DNA of 64,000 nt from DAOTXR01 sp034435375 (GTDB taxonomy: Bacteria; Chloroflexota; Anaerolineae; Aggregatilineales; UBA3940), in the NCBI GenBank assembly GCA_034435375.1, contig DAOTXR010000073.1, positions 244,426 through 308,425 of the forward strand, written 5' to 3'. How positions within the stretch are numbered: the stretch's first letter is position 1; every line of letters begins with the position of its first letter. Below, in pieces: positions 16,188 through 25,146 of the stretch. The notes below the pieces were generated by a model, which was not told where the DNA came from, did not search any database, and saw only the letters and a list, made by a program, of their open reading frames with translations. A program made the position numbers and the translations under genes.

Positions 16188-17003
16188 GTGAGGTTGTTAT
16201 TCGATCCAGACTTTGACGACTGCCAGTGGACCGACGCCTGGCTCCACATGCCGGTGATCCAGGTGGTGCCAGGTCTCTACGGGCCGTTCAGCGTCAAAAG
16301 CTGGCAGATGGCTGAAGCGGACATCTGCGGGCAGCGAGTGGCGCTGGAGCCACCCCTGGAAGTGCGTGGGCTGATGACAGCCGAGGGCCGGCTGTGGATG
16401 TCAGACGTGCCGCAAGAACGGCTGATGATGTTCAACAACGCCCAAGCCACGCGGGGCCGGGTGCTGGTGGGTGGGCTGGGGTTAGGACTGTATCCACAGT
16501 ACGCGCTGCCACGCGCCAGCCGGATAACCATCGTGGAACGCGAGGCCATGCTGACAGAAGTAGTCGAGCCAGTGGTGCGGATCGCAGCAGAGGCAATTGG
16601 GGTGCCAGTTGAAATCCGGTTAGGAGACATTGAAGATACATTGCAGGCTGAACCTACCGACCGCTTCGACACGATCTTCCTGGACACATGGGACACACTC
16701 GACGCGGCGCACCTGCCACACATCAACCGGATGCGCGACCTGGCGCTGCGCCATCTGTCGCCGGAGGGGCGCGTGCTGTTGTGGGGCTACCGCTGGATGG
16801 TGCGGCTGTTCGAGAGCGCGTGCGAACACCTGCTCCGGATCGAGCCGGGAGAACGGCACAACTGGCTGCGGATCATGACGCGACAGCGACCTGCGGTGTG
16901 GCATTTGCTGCTGCCAGTGGTGGAGCACTTCGCTGGGCTGGCGGTGGAGGACATGGGGCCGGCGCTGGCGTGGTGCCGGGAATATGTGACGAGGGTATCC
17001 TAG
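16188..17003 (+). CDS. SAM-dependent methyltransferase / spermidine-synthase-fold protein
   Basis: A 271-residue protein with a class I Rossmann fold: motif I VLVGGLGLGLYPQYAL, an acidic residue after strand 2 (ITIVERE), EIRLGDIEDTL and RFDTIFLDTWDTLD (motif IV region). The layout resembles spermidine-synthase-like methyltransferases, but the catalytic Asp pattern of true SpeE is not evident, so polyamine synthesis is not claimed. I prefer GTG 16188 because TGAGG lies 6 nt upstream; TTG 16176 is possible. It lies 115 nt after a strong terminator and is convergent with the histidine kinase gene. Confidence 0.7.
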   Translation: MRLLFDPDFDDCQWTDAWLHMPVIQVVPGLYGPFSVKSWQMAEADICGQRVALEPPLEVRGLMTAEGRLWMSDVPQERLMMFNNAQATRGRVLVGGLGLGLYPQYALPRASRITIVEREAMLTEVVEPVVRIAAEAIGVPVEIRLGDIEDTLQAEPTDRFDTIFLDTWDTLDAAHLPHINRMRDLALRHLSPEGRVLLWGYRWMVRLFESACEHLLRIEPGERHNWLRIMTRQRPAVWHLLLPVVEHFAGLAVEDMGPALAWCREYVTRVS

Positions 17004-17126
17004 GAAGCGCGAGAGACGCCGCTGGGGCAGGGAGACAGGGGCGTCAGACACACGACATTCCCCCAAAGCAGACTGTGCAGCAATCGCAACCCGCGCGTTG
17101 CGCCCCCTACGCCTTCGGGCAAAGCC

Positions 17127-18368
17127 TTAACGCTCTTGCAGGACAGGCAGAGTGAACCAGAACAGCGTTCCGGCACCCAGCTCACTCTGGACGCCGATCT
17201 CTCCGCCATGACCCTCGACGATGCGCTTGGCAATCGCCAGGCCCAGGCCGGTACCCTGAGTGTAGCCTTCTGTGTCGGACACGCGGTAGAACTTCTCAAA
17301 CATGTGCTCCAGATTCTCCTGTGAGATGCCGTGGCCGGTATCTTCGACCTCCACCCGGATGAATCTGTCCTGCTGGATGGCGCGCACCCAGACGTTGCCG
17401 CCCTCCTTATTGTACTTGACGGCATTGGTCAACAGGTTAAGCACCACCTGCGTGAGCTTCTCTTCATCACCGACAATGCTCGACATTCCCTGCGGCGGAT
17501 CGACGATTAGTTGCAACGTGAGATGGCGATCGTGCGCCTGGTGACTAACGGTCTGGATGGCTGCGCCAAGCATGGCGGGGATATTGACCGGTTTGCGCTG
17601 GAGGCGTGTCCGGCCCGACTCCAGCCGCGCCAGGTCCAGAAACTCGGTAGTCATGCGCGTCAGGCGAGTCGTCTCCTGGGCGATAGTGTCCACAAGCTGT
17701 TTGCGCTTCTCATCGCTTAACTCAGGCCGCAGGATAATATGGGTGGTGGCTTTAATGGCTGCCAGGGGTGTGCGCAGCTCATGCACCATCTCGGCGATCA
17801 GGTCACTCTGCTCAAACAGGCGAGCATTCTCGATTGCCACCGCCGCCTGAGCTGCGAGGGTGGTCAGCATGTTCACATCCTCGTCGGTGAAAATCTGATC
17901 GCCACGTTTGTTGAGCGCCTCCAGACAGCCAATGGTCTTGTTGTGAGTGCGCATGGGGACAGCCAGCATGTTGCGCGTCTGGAACTCGGTCTCCTCATCG
18001 ACATTGCTGGACCAGCGAGGCTCCTGGCGCACATCAGCGATAACAAGCGGTTCCGAGTGGGTCACGACCCAGCCAGCGATGCTGCCTTCGAGCGGCACCT
18101 CAATCGAGTCGAGGGACAGCCCACGGGGGTCAATGGCAGCCTCAAAGCGTAGGGTGCCAGCCCGGCTCATGAGCAGGATCGAGGCGGCCTCAGTGTCGGT
18201 CAGGTCAACGGCAGAGGCCACGATATGCTCCAGCAGGGAATCGAGGTCGAGGGTAGAGCTAAGGGTGCGACTGATCTCGATCAGGCGCTCGTAGCGGGCC
18301 AACGTGCGCGCATACCGATGCGCGATCTCAAGATCTCCCTCTGGGTGAGAAGCATCTACCTGTGTCAT
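17127..18368 (-). CDS. GAF-domain sensor histidine kinase
   Basis: A 413-residue soluble kinase. Residues 41-185 form a GAF domain (LDSLLEHIVASAVDLTDTEA to LAAQAAVAIENARLFEQ). The HisKA domain has the phosphorylation site H196 (MVHELRTPLAAIKA), followed by a HATPase domain with N box (LLTNAVKYNKEGG), G1 (DTGHGIS), F box (FEKFYR) and G2 (GTGLGLAIAKRI). No membrane segment is present, so it senses a cytoplasmic ligand or redox state. Its start overlaps the sirtuin stop by 4 nt, which places it last in a three-gene unit. The OmpR-type regulator at 20524 is a plausible partner (inference). Confidence 0.93.
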   Translation of the reverse strand: MTQVDASHPEGDLEIAHRYARTLARYERLIEISRTLSSTLDLDSLLEHIVASAVDLTDTEAASILLMSRAGTLRFEAAIDPRGLSLDSIEVPLEGSIAGWVVTHSEPLVIADVRQEPRWSSNVDEETEFQTRNMLAVPMRTHNKTIGCLEALNKRGDQIFTDEDVNMLTTLAAQAAVAIENARLFEQSDLIAEMVHELRTPLAAIKATTHIILRPELSDEKRKQLVDTIAQETTRLTRMTTEFLDLARLESGRTRLQRKPVNIPAMLGAAIQTVSHQAHDRHLTLQLIVDPPQGMSSIVGDEEKLTQVVLNLLTNAVKYNKEGGNVWVRAIQQDRFIRVEVEDTGHGISQENLEHMFEKFYRVSDTEGYTQGTGLGLAIAKRIVEGHGGEIGVQSELGAGTLFWFTLPVLQER

Positions 18369-19180
18369 GTACCTTGCTTACCCTCCATCAGATCTACCAG
18401 ATAGGGAAGCACTCGGGCCACATCCTCGTGGAGGACAACAGCAGCCCGGTCGTCTACGTAGGTCGCTTCGTAGTTGATAATAATCAATTGTGCATCGTGC
18501 GCCAGTGCGATCAGCGGCAGATCGGCAATGGGAGACACGGCCAACGAAGACCCGACAACAAGCATCAGGTCACAGTCGCGGGCAGCACGACGAGCTTCCT
18601 GGAGCGGTTTGAGTGGAAGCTGTTCACCGAAGAGGACGGTATTGGGCTTCAGCAATCCACGGCAATAGGGACAGCGAGGAATCTCACCTGATTCGATGAA
18701 GCCCGCGAGAAACAGGTCAGTCGGGTAGACGCGGAAGCACTCGACACAGGTGGCCTCGCGCATATGGCCGTGAACCTCAATCACCGCACGCGATCCGGCG
18801 CGGCGGTGCAGAGTATCGATGTTCTGGGTGATGAGCATCCGAATCAGCCCCATGGCCTCGAGGCTGGCCAACGCCATGTGAGCAGGGTTAGGTTTGGCCT
18901 CCAGCATGAGGTGCGCCAATGGCCTGATCCAGGCGTAAAACTTGGCAGGGTTCTGGCGGAAGCCATAGATGGAGGCCACTTCCATCGGGTTGGCGTGGGT
19001 CCACAGGCCAGAATGAGGGCTGCGGAAGTCAGGGATGCCGGAAGGGGTGCTGACTCCTGCGCCGGTCAGGGCGACGGTGTAGCGCGCCCGTCGCAGGAGT
19101 TCGGCGGACCGTTCGAGTGCGGGGTAGAAAGCCGCGCTATTCTTATCCACAGCAGGGACCGAAGGCTCGCTATAGCCCAT
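18365..19180 (-). CDS. Sir2-family NAD-dependent protein deacylase (sirtuin)
   Basis: A 271-residue sirtuin that removes acyl groups from lysine while consuming NAD+. All signatures are present: GAGVSTPSGIPDFRS (39-53), TQNIDTLH, catalytic H137 (IEVHGHM), zinc ligands C145, C148, C170 and C173 (CVEC, CPYC), and GSSLAVSP. It is translationally coupled to the kinase gene downstream (4-nt overlap) and follows the receiver-ATPase gene by 6 nt. The link between a sirtuin and two-component genes is uncommon and suggests that NAD status or acylation feeds into signalling (inference). Confidence 0.94.
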   Translation of the reverse strand: MGYSEPSVPAVDKNSAAFYPALERSAELLRRARYTVALTGAGVSTPSGIPDFRSPHSGLWTHANPMEVASIYGFRQNPAKFYAWIRPLAHLMLEAKPNPAHMALASLEAMGLIRMLITQNIDTLHRRAGSRAVIEVHGHMREATCVECFRVYPTDLFLAGFIESGEIPRCPYCRGLLKPNTVLFGEQLPLKPLQEARRAARDCDLMLVVGSSLAVSPIADLPLIALAHDAQLIIINYEATYVDDRAAVVLHEDVARVLPYLVDLMEGKQGT

Positions 19181-19186
19181 TAAACT

Positions 19187-20305
19187 TCAACTTCCCGTTT
19201 GCACTGCTGCCCACAGGTCGCGGGCCAGAGTGCGGAAGCTACGCGCAGGCCGGCTGCCCGGCGCGAACACGAGCAGTGGCATCGCGGCAGCCTCGGCATG
19301 GGCAAACAGGTCAGGTGCGGCCTCGATCACCGCCAGGTGATCGACCCCCAGACCATCTTGAATAGCGCGATAGTTCACCAGCCCAGGCGGCGGCTGCCGG
19401 TGGATCAGCACAACGCTTAGCCTAGCGCCGTTGCCGTCACACTGGCGCAGGTCGTTAAGCAGACGGGTCGAGGCCAGCAACGAGGAACGCGAGGCTTCAG
19501 CGACTACGACCAAGCGGTGGGCGAGGACCATCAAATGACAGTCCAAAGGGAGAGCGCCGCTACCTAGGTCGAACAGCGCAACATGCCCCAGCGAGGCTGC
19601 TGCCCGGACGCATCGTTCACACCACGCCCTGCAACGAGCCTCGTCCTCAGGCAAGCAATCCAGCGAAGGAAACACATGAAGCAGCCTGCCGACCGGAATG
19701 AGCGCACCGCCTATTTCCTCCGCAGACAGGTTGCGGAGAGGCACAGACGCGGCAGGGAGGTTCAGGCGGTAGCGCAGCATGTCTGCCCCCGGTCCAATCC
19801 CAGCCAGCAGCGTGAACAGGCCGGCCCTGGCCAGCGCCAGAGCTGTGTTCACGGTGACGGTAGTTGTGCCTGAGCCGGCTGTCGCGCCCATGAAAATCAC
19901 AACACGCCCAGCGGCTGCCACAGGCTCCAATGCCCTGGACGAGGCATGGGCCAGGGCCGACTTGACGCGCGAGACCAGCTCTGCGGGTTGGATCGGCTTG
20001 GTCAGATAATCGTCAACCCCTGCCTCAAAACCGGCAACCTTGTCGTCAATCGAACTTTTGGCCGTCAGTATGATGATCGGAACACTGGCAGTCGGGCCAT
20101 AGGCGCGCAGGCTGCGGGCAACAGCGTAGCCATCCATGCCGGGCATCATCACATCCAGGATGACGAGATCAGGAGGCTTTGCAGCGACCAGGTCGAGAGC
20201 CTCCTGCCCGCCGCTGGCCCGGCTCACACGATATCCCTGTCGGGTGAGCAGCAGGTCGATCAGGGTCAGCGTTTGGAGATCATCGTCCACAGCCAGGATG
20301 TGCAT
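19187..20305 (-). CDS. Response-regulator receiver fused to degenerate ParA/CpaE-like ATPase
   Basis: A 372-residue protein. Residues 1-120 are a receiver domain with D51 (LVILDVMMPGMDGY), an acidic pocket (VDDD) and the conserved Lys in LTKPIQP. Residues 133-372 resemble the P-loop ATPase of CpaE/TadZ/MinD. The P-loop region reads MGATAGSGTTT at 139-149, lacking the signature lysines of a deviant Walker A, as in many CpaE/TadZ proteins, and ATP hydrolysis is doubtful. I chose ATG 20305; an upstream extension is unlikely. CpaE proteins localise pilus machinery, but no tad/cpa genes are nearby. It heads a unit with the sirtuin and histidine kinase. Confidence 0.85.
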   Translation of the reverse strand: MHILAVDDDLQTLTLIDLLLTRQGYRVSRASGGQEALDLVAAKPPDLVILDVMMPGMDGYAVARSLRAYGPTASVPIIILTAKSSIDDKVAGFEAGVDDYLTKPIQPAELVSRVKSALAHASSRALEPVAAAGRVVIFMGATAGSGTTTVTVNTALALARAGLFTLLAGIGPGADMLRYRLNLPAASVPLRNLSAEEIGGALIPVGRLLHVFPSLDCLPEDEARCRAWCERCVRAAASLGHVALFDLGSGALPLDCHLMVLAHRLVVVAEASRSSLLASTRLLNDLRQCDGNGARLSVVLIHRQPPPGLVNYRAIQDGLGVDHLAVIEAAPDLFAHAEAAAMPLLVFAPGSRPARSFRTLARDLWAAVQTGS

Positions 20306-20429
20306 AGGGGTAGTGTAGCAGAAAAGAATCGGGGATACAAGGAACCCCCCAGCGGATGTTGCCCAACCCTCGATAGATGCCGAGTCTAAGCTGCCCACCC
20401 TCACGGCTCTCTTGGGCGACCCCCTTCAC

Positions 20430-20458
20430 TTGCGCGGCCCTTTTTAACAGTGTATAGT
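20430..20458 (+). promoter_or_regulatory. Candidate promoter of the OmpR-type regulator
   Basis: TTGCGC (20430-20435) and TATAGT (20453-20458) are separated by 17 nt and lie 65 nt before the start codon. Confidence 0.5.
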
Positions 20459-20523
20459 GACAACACGACAATGATTGGAAACCAGTTGATTGCGCGTGTT
20501 TGCGCCGAGGCTGCGGAGTTCCT

Positions 20524-21210
20524 ATGGGTGAGAAGATACTGGTCGTTGATGATGAAGAAACCACCGTCCACCTGCTCACCATCCTGCTCGAGCACAAAGG
20601 CTTCGAGGTGATCAAGGCTCTCCGCGCCGAGGAAGGACTGCGCAAAGCATACCGCACCCAGCCAGACCTGATCCTGCTTGACATCATGATGCCGGACATG
20701 GACGGGCTGGAGGTCTGTCGTCGTCTGCGCGAACTCTCGGACGTGCCCATCATCTTTCTGACCGCCCGTACCGACACGAAGGACATCGTGAAGGGGTTGG
20801 AGATGGGGGCCGATGATTACATTGTGAAGCCCTACGACAACGACGAACTGATCGCGCGCATTAAGGCTCACCTGCGGCGTGCCCCCAAGAACGCGATGGT
20901 GGAAGAGCTGGTTTTCGATGGGGGCAAATTCCGCATCAATCTGATGAACCGTGAGGTAGTCGTTGACGGCGTGCAGCGCCATCTGACCCCCAAAGAGTTT
21001 TCGTTGCTGAGTGTGCTGGCTCGCAACGCGGGGCGCGTGGTCACGCGCAGAGAGTTGGTGATGGAGGCTTGGGGGTCAGAGTATGACGACGCCATCGACA
21101 GCCTGAAACTGTACATCCACTATCTGCGGAAGAAGGTAGAAAAGGACCCCAACCGCCCAGAGTACATTCTGACCTCGCGTGGAGTGGGATACCGATTCGC
21201 CAACCGGTGA
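20524..21210 (+). CDS. OmpR/PhoB-family response regulator
   Basis: A 228-residue regulator with a receiver domain (VVDDEET, phospho-acceptor D53 in LILLDIMMPDMDG, FLTARTD, Lys in VKPYD) and a C-terminal winged helix (HLTPKEFSLLSVLARNAGRV, YIHYLRKKVEKDP, ILTSRGVGYRF). GGAG lies 5 nt before ATG 20524. It is divergently transcribed from the receiver-ATPase/sirtuin/kinase unit, and the GAF kinase is its likeliest cognate sensor. Target genes cannot be inferred. Confidence 0.95.
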   Translation: MGEKILVVDDEETTVHLLTILLEHKGFEVIKALRAEEGLRKAYRTQPDLILLDIMMPDMDGLEVCRRLRELSDVPIIFLTARTDTKDIVKGLEMGADDYIVKPYDNDELIARIKAHLRRAPKNAMVEELVFDGGKFRINLMNREVVVDGVQRHLTPKEFSLLSVLARNAGRVVTRRELVMEAWGSEYDDAIDSLKLYIHYLRKKVEKDPNRPEYILTSRGVGYRFANR

Positions 21211-21269
21211 AATCTGATGGCAGAGAAGACCGCAGAGGCATCAAAAGGGAATTTGAGCTGAGGCCATCC

Positions 21270-21923
21270 TCAATGCGACTGCCATACGCGGAGATGGTCA
21301 AACTGCATTGCCGCCCCGCCAGCGGTCAGGGCTTCGACGACAAAGCCAATTTGCAAGGCTAAGGTGGACTGCGTTCTCCCTGTGGCATCGGTCAGAACGG
21401 CAGCCAGTTCGTCGTTGATGCGCACAACCACCTGATCGCCAGTCAAGTCGGCGCGGATGCGATTGGGTTCACCATGCGATCTGAGGTGGGGAAAGGTCTG
21501 CCAGTCTACAATGAAGTCAATCTCACTGCCCTCCACCTTGTAGACGGCGTAGTAGCCATTGCCGTTGACGACTACCACGAACGCATTGTCCGGCCCTGAC
21601 CCCCACCATAAGCCATACCCAGCGTCGGATGGCCCGTCTACCTGCCGCGCCGTGACCTCGACTGTGGCGGGGGGGTGGATGGTGTAGGATGTCATCACAA
21701 AGGTTCGGGCGCGTGGATTGGCCACCTCGACAAGGTATGTGTCACCCAGGCTGGCATCGACGGTCAGATCGCCTAGAGGACGCGGGTCGCTGATGCCCCC
21801 AAGCGCCAACGCCAGCAGCGCCGCGATGAACACCAGCACGCCGACCAGCACGCCGATAGAGGCTTTCCACAGCCAGAGAGGAACCTCGTCGGGGCTGGTC
21901 AGGACGTCGCTTCCACGGCTCAC
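21270..21923 (-). CDS. Uncharacterised membrane-anchored protein with lectin-like beta domain
   Basis: A 217-residue protein with one N-terminal transmembrane helix (residues about 18-43, KASIGVLVGVLVFIAALLAL) and a beta-rich exterior domain. The pattern (GYGLWWGSGPDNAFVVVVNG, YYAVYKVEG, LTGDQVVVRINDELAAVL, GGAAMQFDHLRVW) resembles concanavalin/LamG-type folds that bind sugars. Topology N-in, C-out is expected. It follows hypE by 15 nt on the same strand. No function is claimed. Confidence 0.7.
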   Translation of the reverse strand: MSRGSDVLTSPDEVPLWLWKASIGVLVGVLVFIAALLALALGGISDPRPLGDLTVDASLGDTYLVEVANPRARTFVMTSYTIHPPATVEVTARQVDGPSDAGYGLWWGSGPDNAFVVVVNGNGYYAVYKVEGSEIDFIVDWQTFPHLRSHGEPNRIRADLTGDQVVVRINDELAAVLTDATGRTQSTLALQIGFVVEALTAGGAAMQFDHLRVWQSH

Positions 21924-21938
21924 GGCGACCCATACCCC

Positions 21939-23012
21939 TCAGCAGATCCTCGGCAGCTGCTCCCCAACCAGGGTATCGATCACCCGGCTGCCGCCAATGG
22001 CCGTGCGAGCCGTCACCATACCAGGATGCGCCTCGACCACCCTGCCAATGAGAGCGGCATGGCGGCCTTTGGGGTGCGCCCTCATAGCATCAAGAAGCAG
22101 ATCGGCAGCAGATTCCGGCGCCACGACAACTAGCTTGCCTTCATTCGCCACGTAGAAGGGATCGAGGCCCAGCATTTCGCAGGCCGCACCGACGGCAGGC
22201 GGCACTGGCACCGCCGCTTCATCCACCTCGATGCCCACGTGCGAAGCTCGCGCGAATTCGTTGAGTGTGGCAGCCAAGCCACCGCGTGTCGGGTCACGCA
22301 TACAGTGGATGTCCTGCGTCACGGCTAGCATTGCTGCCACCAGGTCATGCAGCGGCTGGGAGTCGCTGCGCAGCTCCGTCTCGAACTGGAGACCTTCTCG
22401 CACGGAAAGAATGGCTATGCCGTGCTCGCCGATAGGACCACTCACCAGCACCACGTCACCGCGGCAGGCATGGTGCGGCGCAATGTGTACGCCGGATGGC
22501 ACGAGGCCGATCCCCGTGGTGTTGATGTACACACCGTCGCCGTGTCCCTTTTCAACCACCTTAGTATCGCCGGTGACGATCTGCACACCGGCAGCACGAG
22601 CTGCCTCTGCCATTGACGTAGCAATCTGGCCCAACGTGTCAATCGGCAGGCCTTCTTCCAGGATATACCCGGCGCTCATGAACAGTGGCATGGCCCCGCT
22701 CATGGCCAAATCGTTGACCGTGCCGTGCACCGCCAGGCTGCCAATGTCGCCGCCAGGGAAAAACAGCGGGCTGACCGTGAACGAGTCAGTGGTGAAGGCT
22801 AGCTGCACACCAGCGATGTCAACAATAGCCTGATCGCCAAGTACGTTCAGGGCAGGGTTGTCAAACAGCGGTCTGAAGATGTGCTCGATCAGGTCGGCGG
22901 AGAGCTTGCCTCCGCCACCGTGGCCCATCACAATGGTAGGGTAAGCACGCAAAGGGACAGGGCACACCCAGCCTTCGGCTTGAATTGAGTTGAGTGGAGG
23001 AAGATCGGTCAC
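21939..23012 (-). CDS. hypE: Hydrogenase maturation factor HypE
   Basis: A 357-residue AIR-synthase-like protein. HypE dehydrates a thiocarboxamide on its C-terminal cysteine to make the cyanide ligand of [NiFe] hydrogenases, and here the chain ends in PRIC as required. Family motifs include VMGHGGGGKLSADLI, FTTDSFTVSPLFFPGGDIG, HGTVNDLAMSGA, TGDTKVVEKG and MRDPTRGGLAATLNE. I prefer GTG 23012 because GAGG lies 5 nt before it; a TTG at 23033 would add 7 residues. No hydrogenase or other hyp gene is in the window, so its partners lie elsewhere. Confidence 0.92.
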   Translation of the reverse strand: MTDLPPLNSIQAEGWVCPVPLRAYPTIVMGHGGGGKLSADLIEHIFRPLFDNPALNVLGDQAIVDIAGVQLAFTTDSFTVSPLFFPGGDIGSLAVHGTVNDLAMSGAMPLFMSAGYILEEGLPIDTLGQIATSMAEAARAAGVQIVTGDTKVVEKGHGDGVYINTTGIGLVPSGVHIAPHHACRGDVVLVSGPIGEHGIAILSVREGLQFETELRSDSQPLHDLVAAMLAVTQDIHCMRDPTRGGLAATLNEFARASHVGIEVDEAAVPVPPAVGAACEMLGLDPFYVANEGKLVVVAPESAADLLLDAMRAHPKGRHAALIGRVVEAHPGMVTARTAIGGSRVIDTLVGEQLPRIC

Positions 23013-23383
23013 AGGCACCTCTGCGCTGTACAACAGCCATACATGGACAACCGAGAGGCGACAACCCGGCGTCTATATCAACCGCAGCAAGCACAATGAT
23101 AAGGGCAAAGAGCGATTCTGCACAGATCTGCCCAAGGGGCCTCAGGGTATGTATTCTGGCTGTGCTCACTGGGTATCACTACCCCTGGCTCGACCCCAAC
23201 TCGGAGGGGGAGCAGCTCCGAATGGGGGATTGACAGTTTGGCAATAGTCTATCACAATGAGGGCAGTCGCTTCTTCCCGGTCGCCGTGTAGGGAAACACC
23301 GAACGGGGAAGAACAAGGGATCGGTTGAGTGAGGACAGGTGCGACTTGTACTTGAGCCTTTCTTTATCACAGAGGAGCACATC
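23013..23383. other. Intergenic region, no gene seen
   Basis: A 371-bp gap between divergent hypE and the YbjN-like gene. It holds the latter's ribosome-binding site (GAGGAG, 23372-23377) and a small hairpin CGGAG..CTCCG near 23203-23221. Short frames here lack ribosome-binding sites and family resemblance. Confidence 0.5.
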
Positions 23384-23815
23384 ATGGGCCTTTTTGGCGG
23401 TATGAACTTTCCGAGGACTGTTCAGAAGTACTGCAATGAACAAGGGTGGAAGATCGACGATCTCAATGACAGGCGCGCCATCCTCAAATTCAACATGCCC
23501 TCGGGCCGTGCGCAGACGCTGTTTATCATCCTGTTTGAGTCAACGTTGGAGTTCTCGGTGCCTAGCATCGCGATCTTTGACTCCGAAAAGGACATTCCGC
23601 ACTTCCTGTCTACGATCCTGCTCAAGCGCAGTGCGGAACGAAAGATCGGCTTCTGGGTGATTGAGGAGATCAACGGCAAGCACGTCTACTCGTGCATGCA
23701 CAACGCTGAGCTTCAGTTGATGAACGGCGACTACTTTGCCAAAGTGGTTCGAGCGCTTGTGACGGAGTGCGATACTTTTGAGGGATTGCTGCTGGATATT
23801 TTGCGGCAGAGTTAA
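23384..23815 (+). CDS. YbjN-like small protein of unknown function
   Basis: A 143-residue soluble protein. Alternating strands and helices (GWKIDDLNDRRAILKFNMPS, QTLFIILFESTLEFSVPS, GFWVIEEINGKHVYSCMHNA, MNGDYFAKVVRALVTECDT) follow the pattern of YbjN / type III secretion chaperone-like folds, which assist proteins or bind peptides. This is a fold impression, not a confirmed match. GAGGAG precedes ATG 23384 by 6 nt. It is a lone gene upstream of the complex I operon with its own hairpin downstream. Confidence 0.7.
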   Translation: MGLFGGMNFPRTVQKYCNEQGWKIDDLNDRRAILKFNMPSGRAQTLFIILFESTLEFSVPSIAIFDSEKDIPHFLSTILLKRSAERKIGFWVIEEINGKHVYSCMHNAELQLMNGDYFAKVVRALVTECDTFEGLLLDILRQS

Positions 23816-23981
23816 GCGTTTCGTAGGGCAGGGTTTCAATCCCTTTGGTGAAGCCTCAGGTTCGATTGAGAGCTGTTCGGTCAAACGCTTAAGACCCTCT
23901 CAGTATGCTCAACTAAGTGTGGATTCTGGGGAACCATCTTAGTTGCCTGCCTGTTGGGGTTCCATTGCCAGGCGAATGTAT

Positions 23982-24017
23982 GAGGGGTAGCGTGGCTTTT
24001 CTGCCATGCTACCCCTC
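23982..24017 (+). terminator. Long hairpin between the YbjN-like gene and nuoA
   Basis: A 15-bp stem with one G-T pair (GAGGGGTAGCGTGGC 23982-23996, GCCATGCTACCCCTC 24003-24017) and a 6-nt loop, followed by TTCGATT. It lies 167 nt after the YbjN-like stop and probably isolates it from the nuo operon. Confidence 0.55.
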
Positions 24018-24059
24018 TTCGATTCCGACTGCACAAAGCGGATAAAAGGTCTCCAATTG

Positions 24060-24088
24060 TTGTAAAACCCTTGGTGTTGTGATACCAT
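24060..24088 (+). promoter_or_regulatory. Candidate promoter of the nuo operon
   Basis: TTGTAA (24060-24065) and TACCAT (24083-24088) are separated by 17 nt; each matches consensus at four of six positions. A leader of about 145 nt would precede nuoA. Confidence 0.4.
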
Positions 24089-24241
24089 CCTCTTAACCTG
24101 ACTTTGTGACGTTTGCCACAACGGGAAACGCGGCCCCATGGGCTTTTCGCCGGCCTGCTGCGGGTTGTCGCTGTCTGCGACCCACCTCGATACCAGAGAG
24201 GACACGCCTCCAACGTCTTGGTCTTGTTGAGGGAAGGCCAC

Positions 24242-24601
24242 ATGTTATTTCAACAGTACCTGCCCATCATGATCCTGGTGATTCTCTCAACACTGCTCAG
24301 CCTAATTGTGGTATTTATTTCTACGATCATGGGGCCACGCCGTCCCACGGCCAAGAAGCTGACTCCTTACGAGTCAGGAATGACACCCATCGGTCCTGCT
24401 GTGCGTCGTCTGCCGGTCAAGTTCTATCTAGTGGCAGTGCTGTTCATCCTATTTGACGTTGAGATCATCTTCCTGATGCCCTATGCCGTGGTTCTGCGCA
24501 AACTGGGGGTGTACGGCCTGGTTGTCACGGGCATTTTCACGTTTGTGTTGACGGTAGGGTTGGTGTATGAGTGGCTGAGAGGGGGACTGAAGTGGGAATA
24601 G
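24242..24601 (+). CDS. nuoA: NADH-quinone oxidoreductase subunit A
   Basis: A 119-residue membrane subunit with three transmembrane helices. The family signature is visible as KKLTPYESGMTPIGPAVRR and LFILFDVEIIFLMPYAV. The frame is open upstream, but ATG 24242 preceded by GGGAAGG gives the normal length. It is the first gene of the operon and overlaps nuoB by 10 nt. Confidence 0.95.
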   Translation: MLFQQYLPIMILVILSTLLSLIVVFISTIMGPRRPTAKKLTPYESGMTPIGPAVRRLPVKFYLVAVLFILFDVEIIFLMPYAVVLRKLGVYGLVVTGIFTFVLTVGLVYEWLRGGLKWE

Positions 24602-25119
24602 ACAGCCCTGAGGGCAAATCCGGAACGCTAGGCATTGTCACGACCACGCTTGAACAAGCGGTCAACTGGAGCCGCACTCGCGCGATGTGGCCCATGCTGT
24701 TTGGCCTGGCCTGCTGCGCCATCGAAATGATGAGCACCCAGGCGTCGCGCTATGACATGTCGCGCTTTGGGATGGAGTTGATGCGGGCCTCACCTCGGCA
24801 GAGCGATCTGATGATCGTTGCTGGTCGGGTGAGCCGCAAAATGGCCCCTGTGGTTCGCCGCCTGTACGATCAGATGCCCTCGCCGAAGTGGGTCATCGCC
24901 ATGGGCGACTGTGCAAGCTGTGGAGGCGTGTTCAACAACTATGCCATCCTGCAAGGCGTGGATGAAGTGGTGCCCGTGGACGTGTACATCGCAGGGTGTC
25001 CACCCCGCCCAGAGCAGTTGATGCATGGCATCCTGACACTCCATCAAAAGGTGATGGACCAGAAGTTCTCAGACTGGGCCACGTGGGGCAAGAAGAAGGA
25101 AACGGCTACCGCAAGATAG
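24592..25119 (+). CDS. nuoB: NADH-quinone oxidoreductase subunit B (N2 cluster)
   Basis: A 175-residue peripheral-arm subunit that holds terminal [4Fe-4S] cluster N2, next to the quinone site. Ligand cysteines appear in FGLACCAIEMM (the tandem Cys pair), MGDCASCGGVF and AGCPPRPEQLM. I chose GTG 24592, 6 nt after GAGAGGGGG and overlapping nuoA by 10 nt; GTG 24571 is possible. A perfect hairpin lies in the 72-nt gap before nuoC. Confidence 0.96.
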   Translation: MGIDSPEGKSGTLGIVTTTLEQAVNWSRTRAMWPMLFGLACCAIEMMSTQASRYDMSRFGMELMRASPRQSDLMIVAGRVSRKMAPVVRRLYDQMPSPKWVIAMGDCASCGGVFNNYAILQGVDEVVPVDVYIAGCPPRPEQLMHGILTLHQKVMDQKFSDWATWGKKKETATAR

Positions 25120-25146
25120 CCACCATTATTGCGCCGAGTTCATCAG

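Noticed and set aside
16188..17003. Annotation as spermidine synthase
   Set aside because: The Rossmann motifs fit, but catalytic residues and polyamine-site motifs of SpeE are not evident.
23821..23850. GGTTTCAATCCC, resembling a tRNA T-loop or a CRISPR repeat start
   Set aside because: No tRNA cloverleaf can be formed around it and no direct repeats follow.
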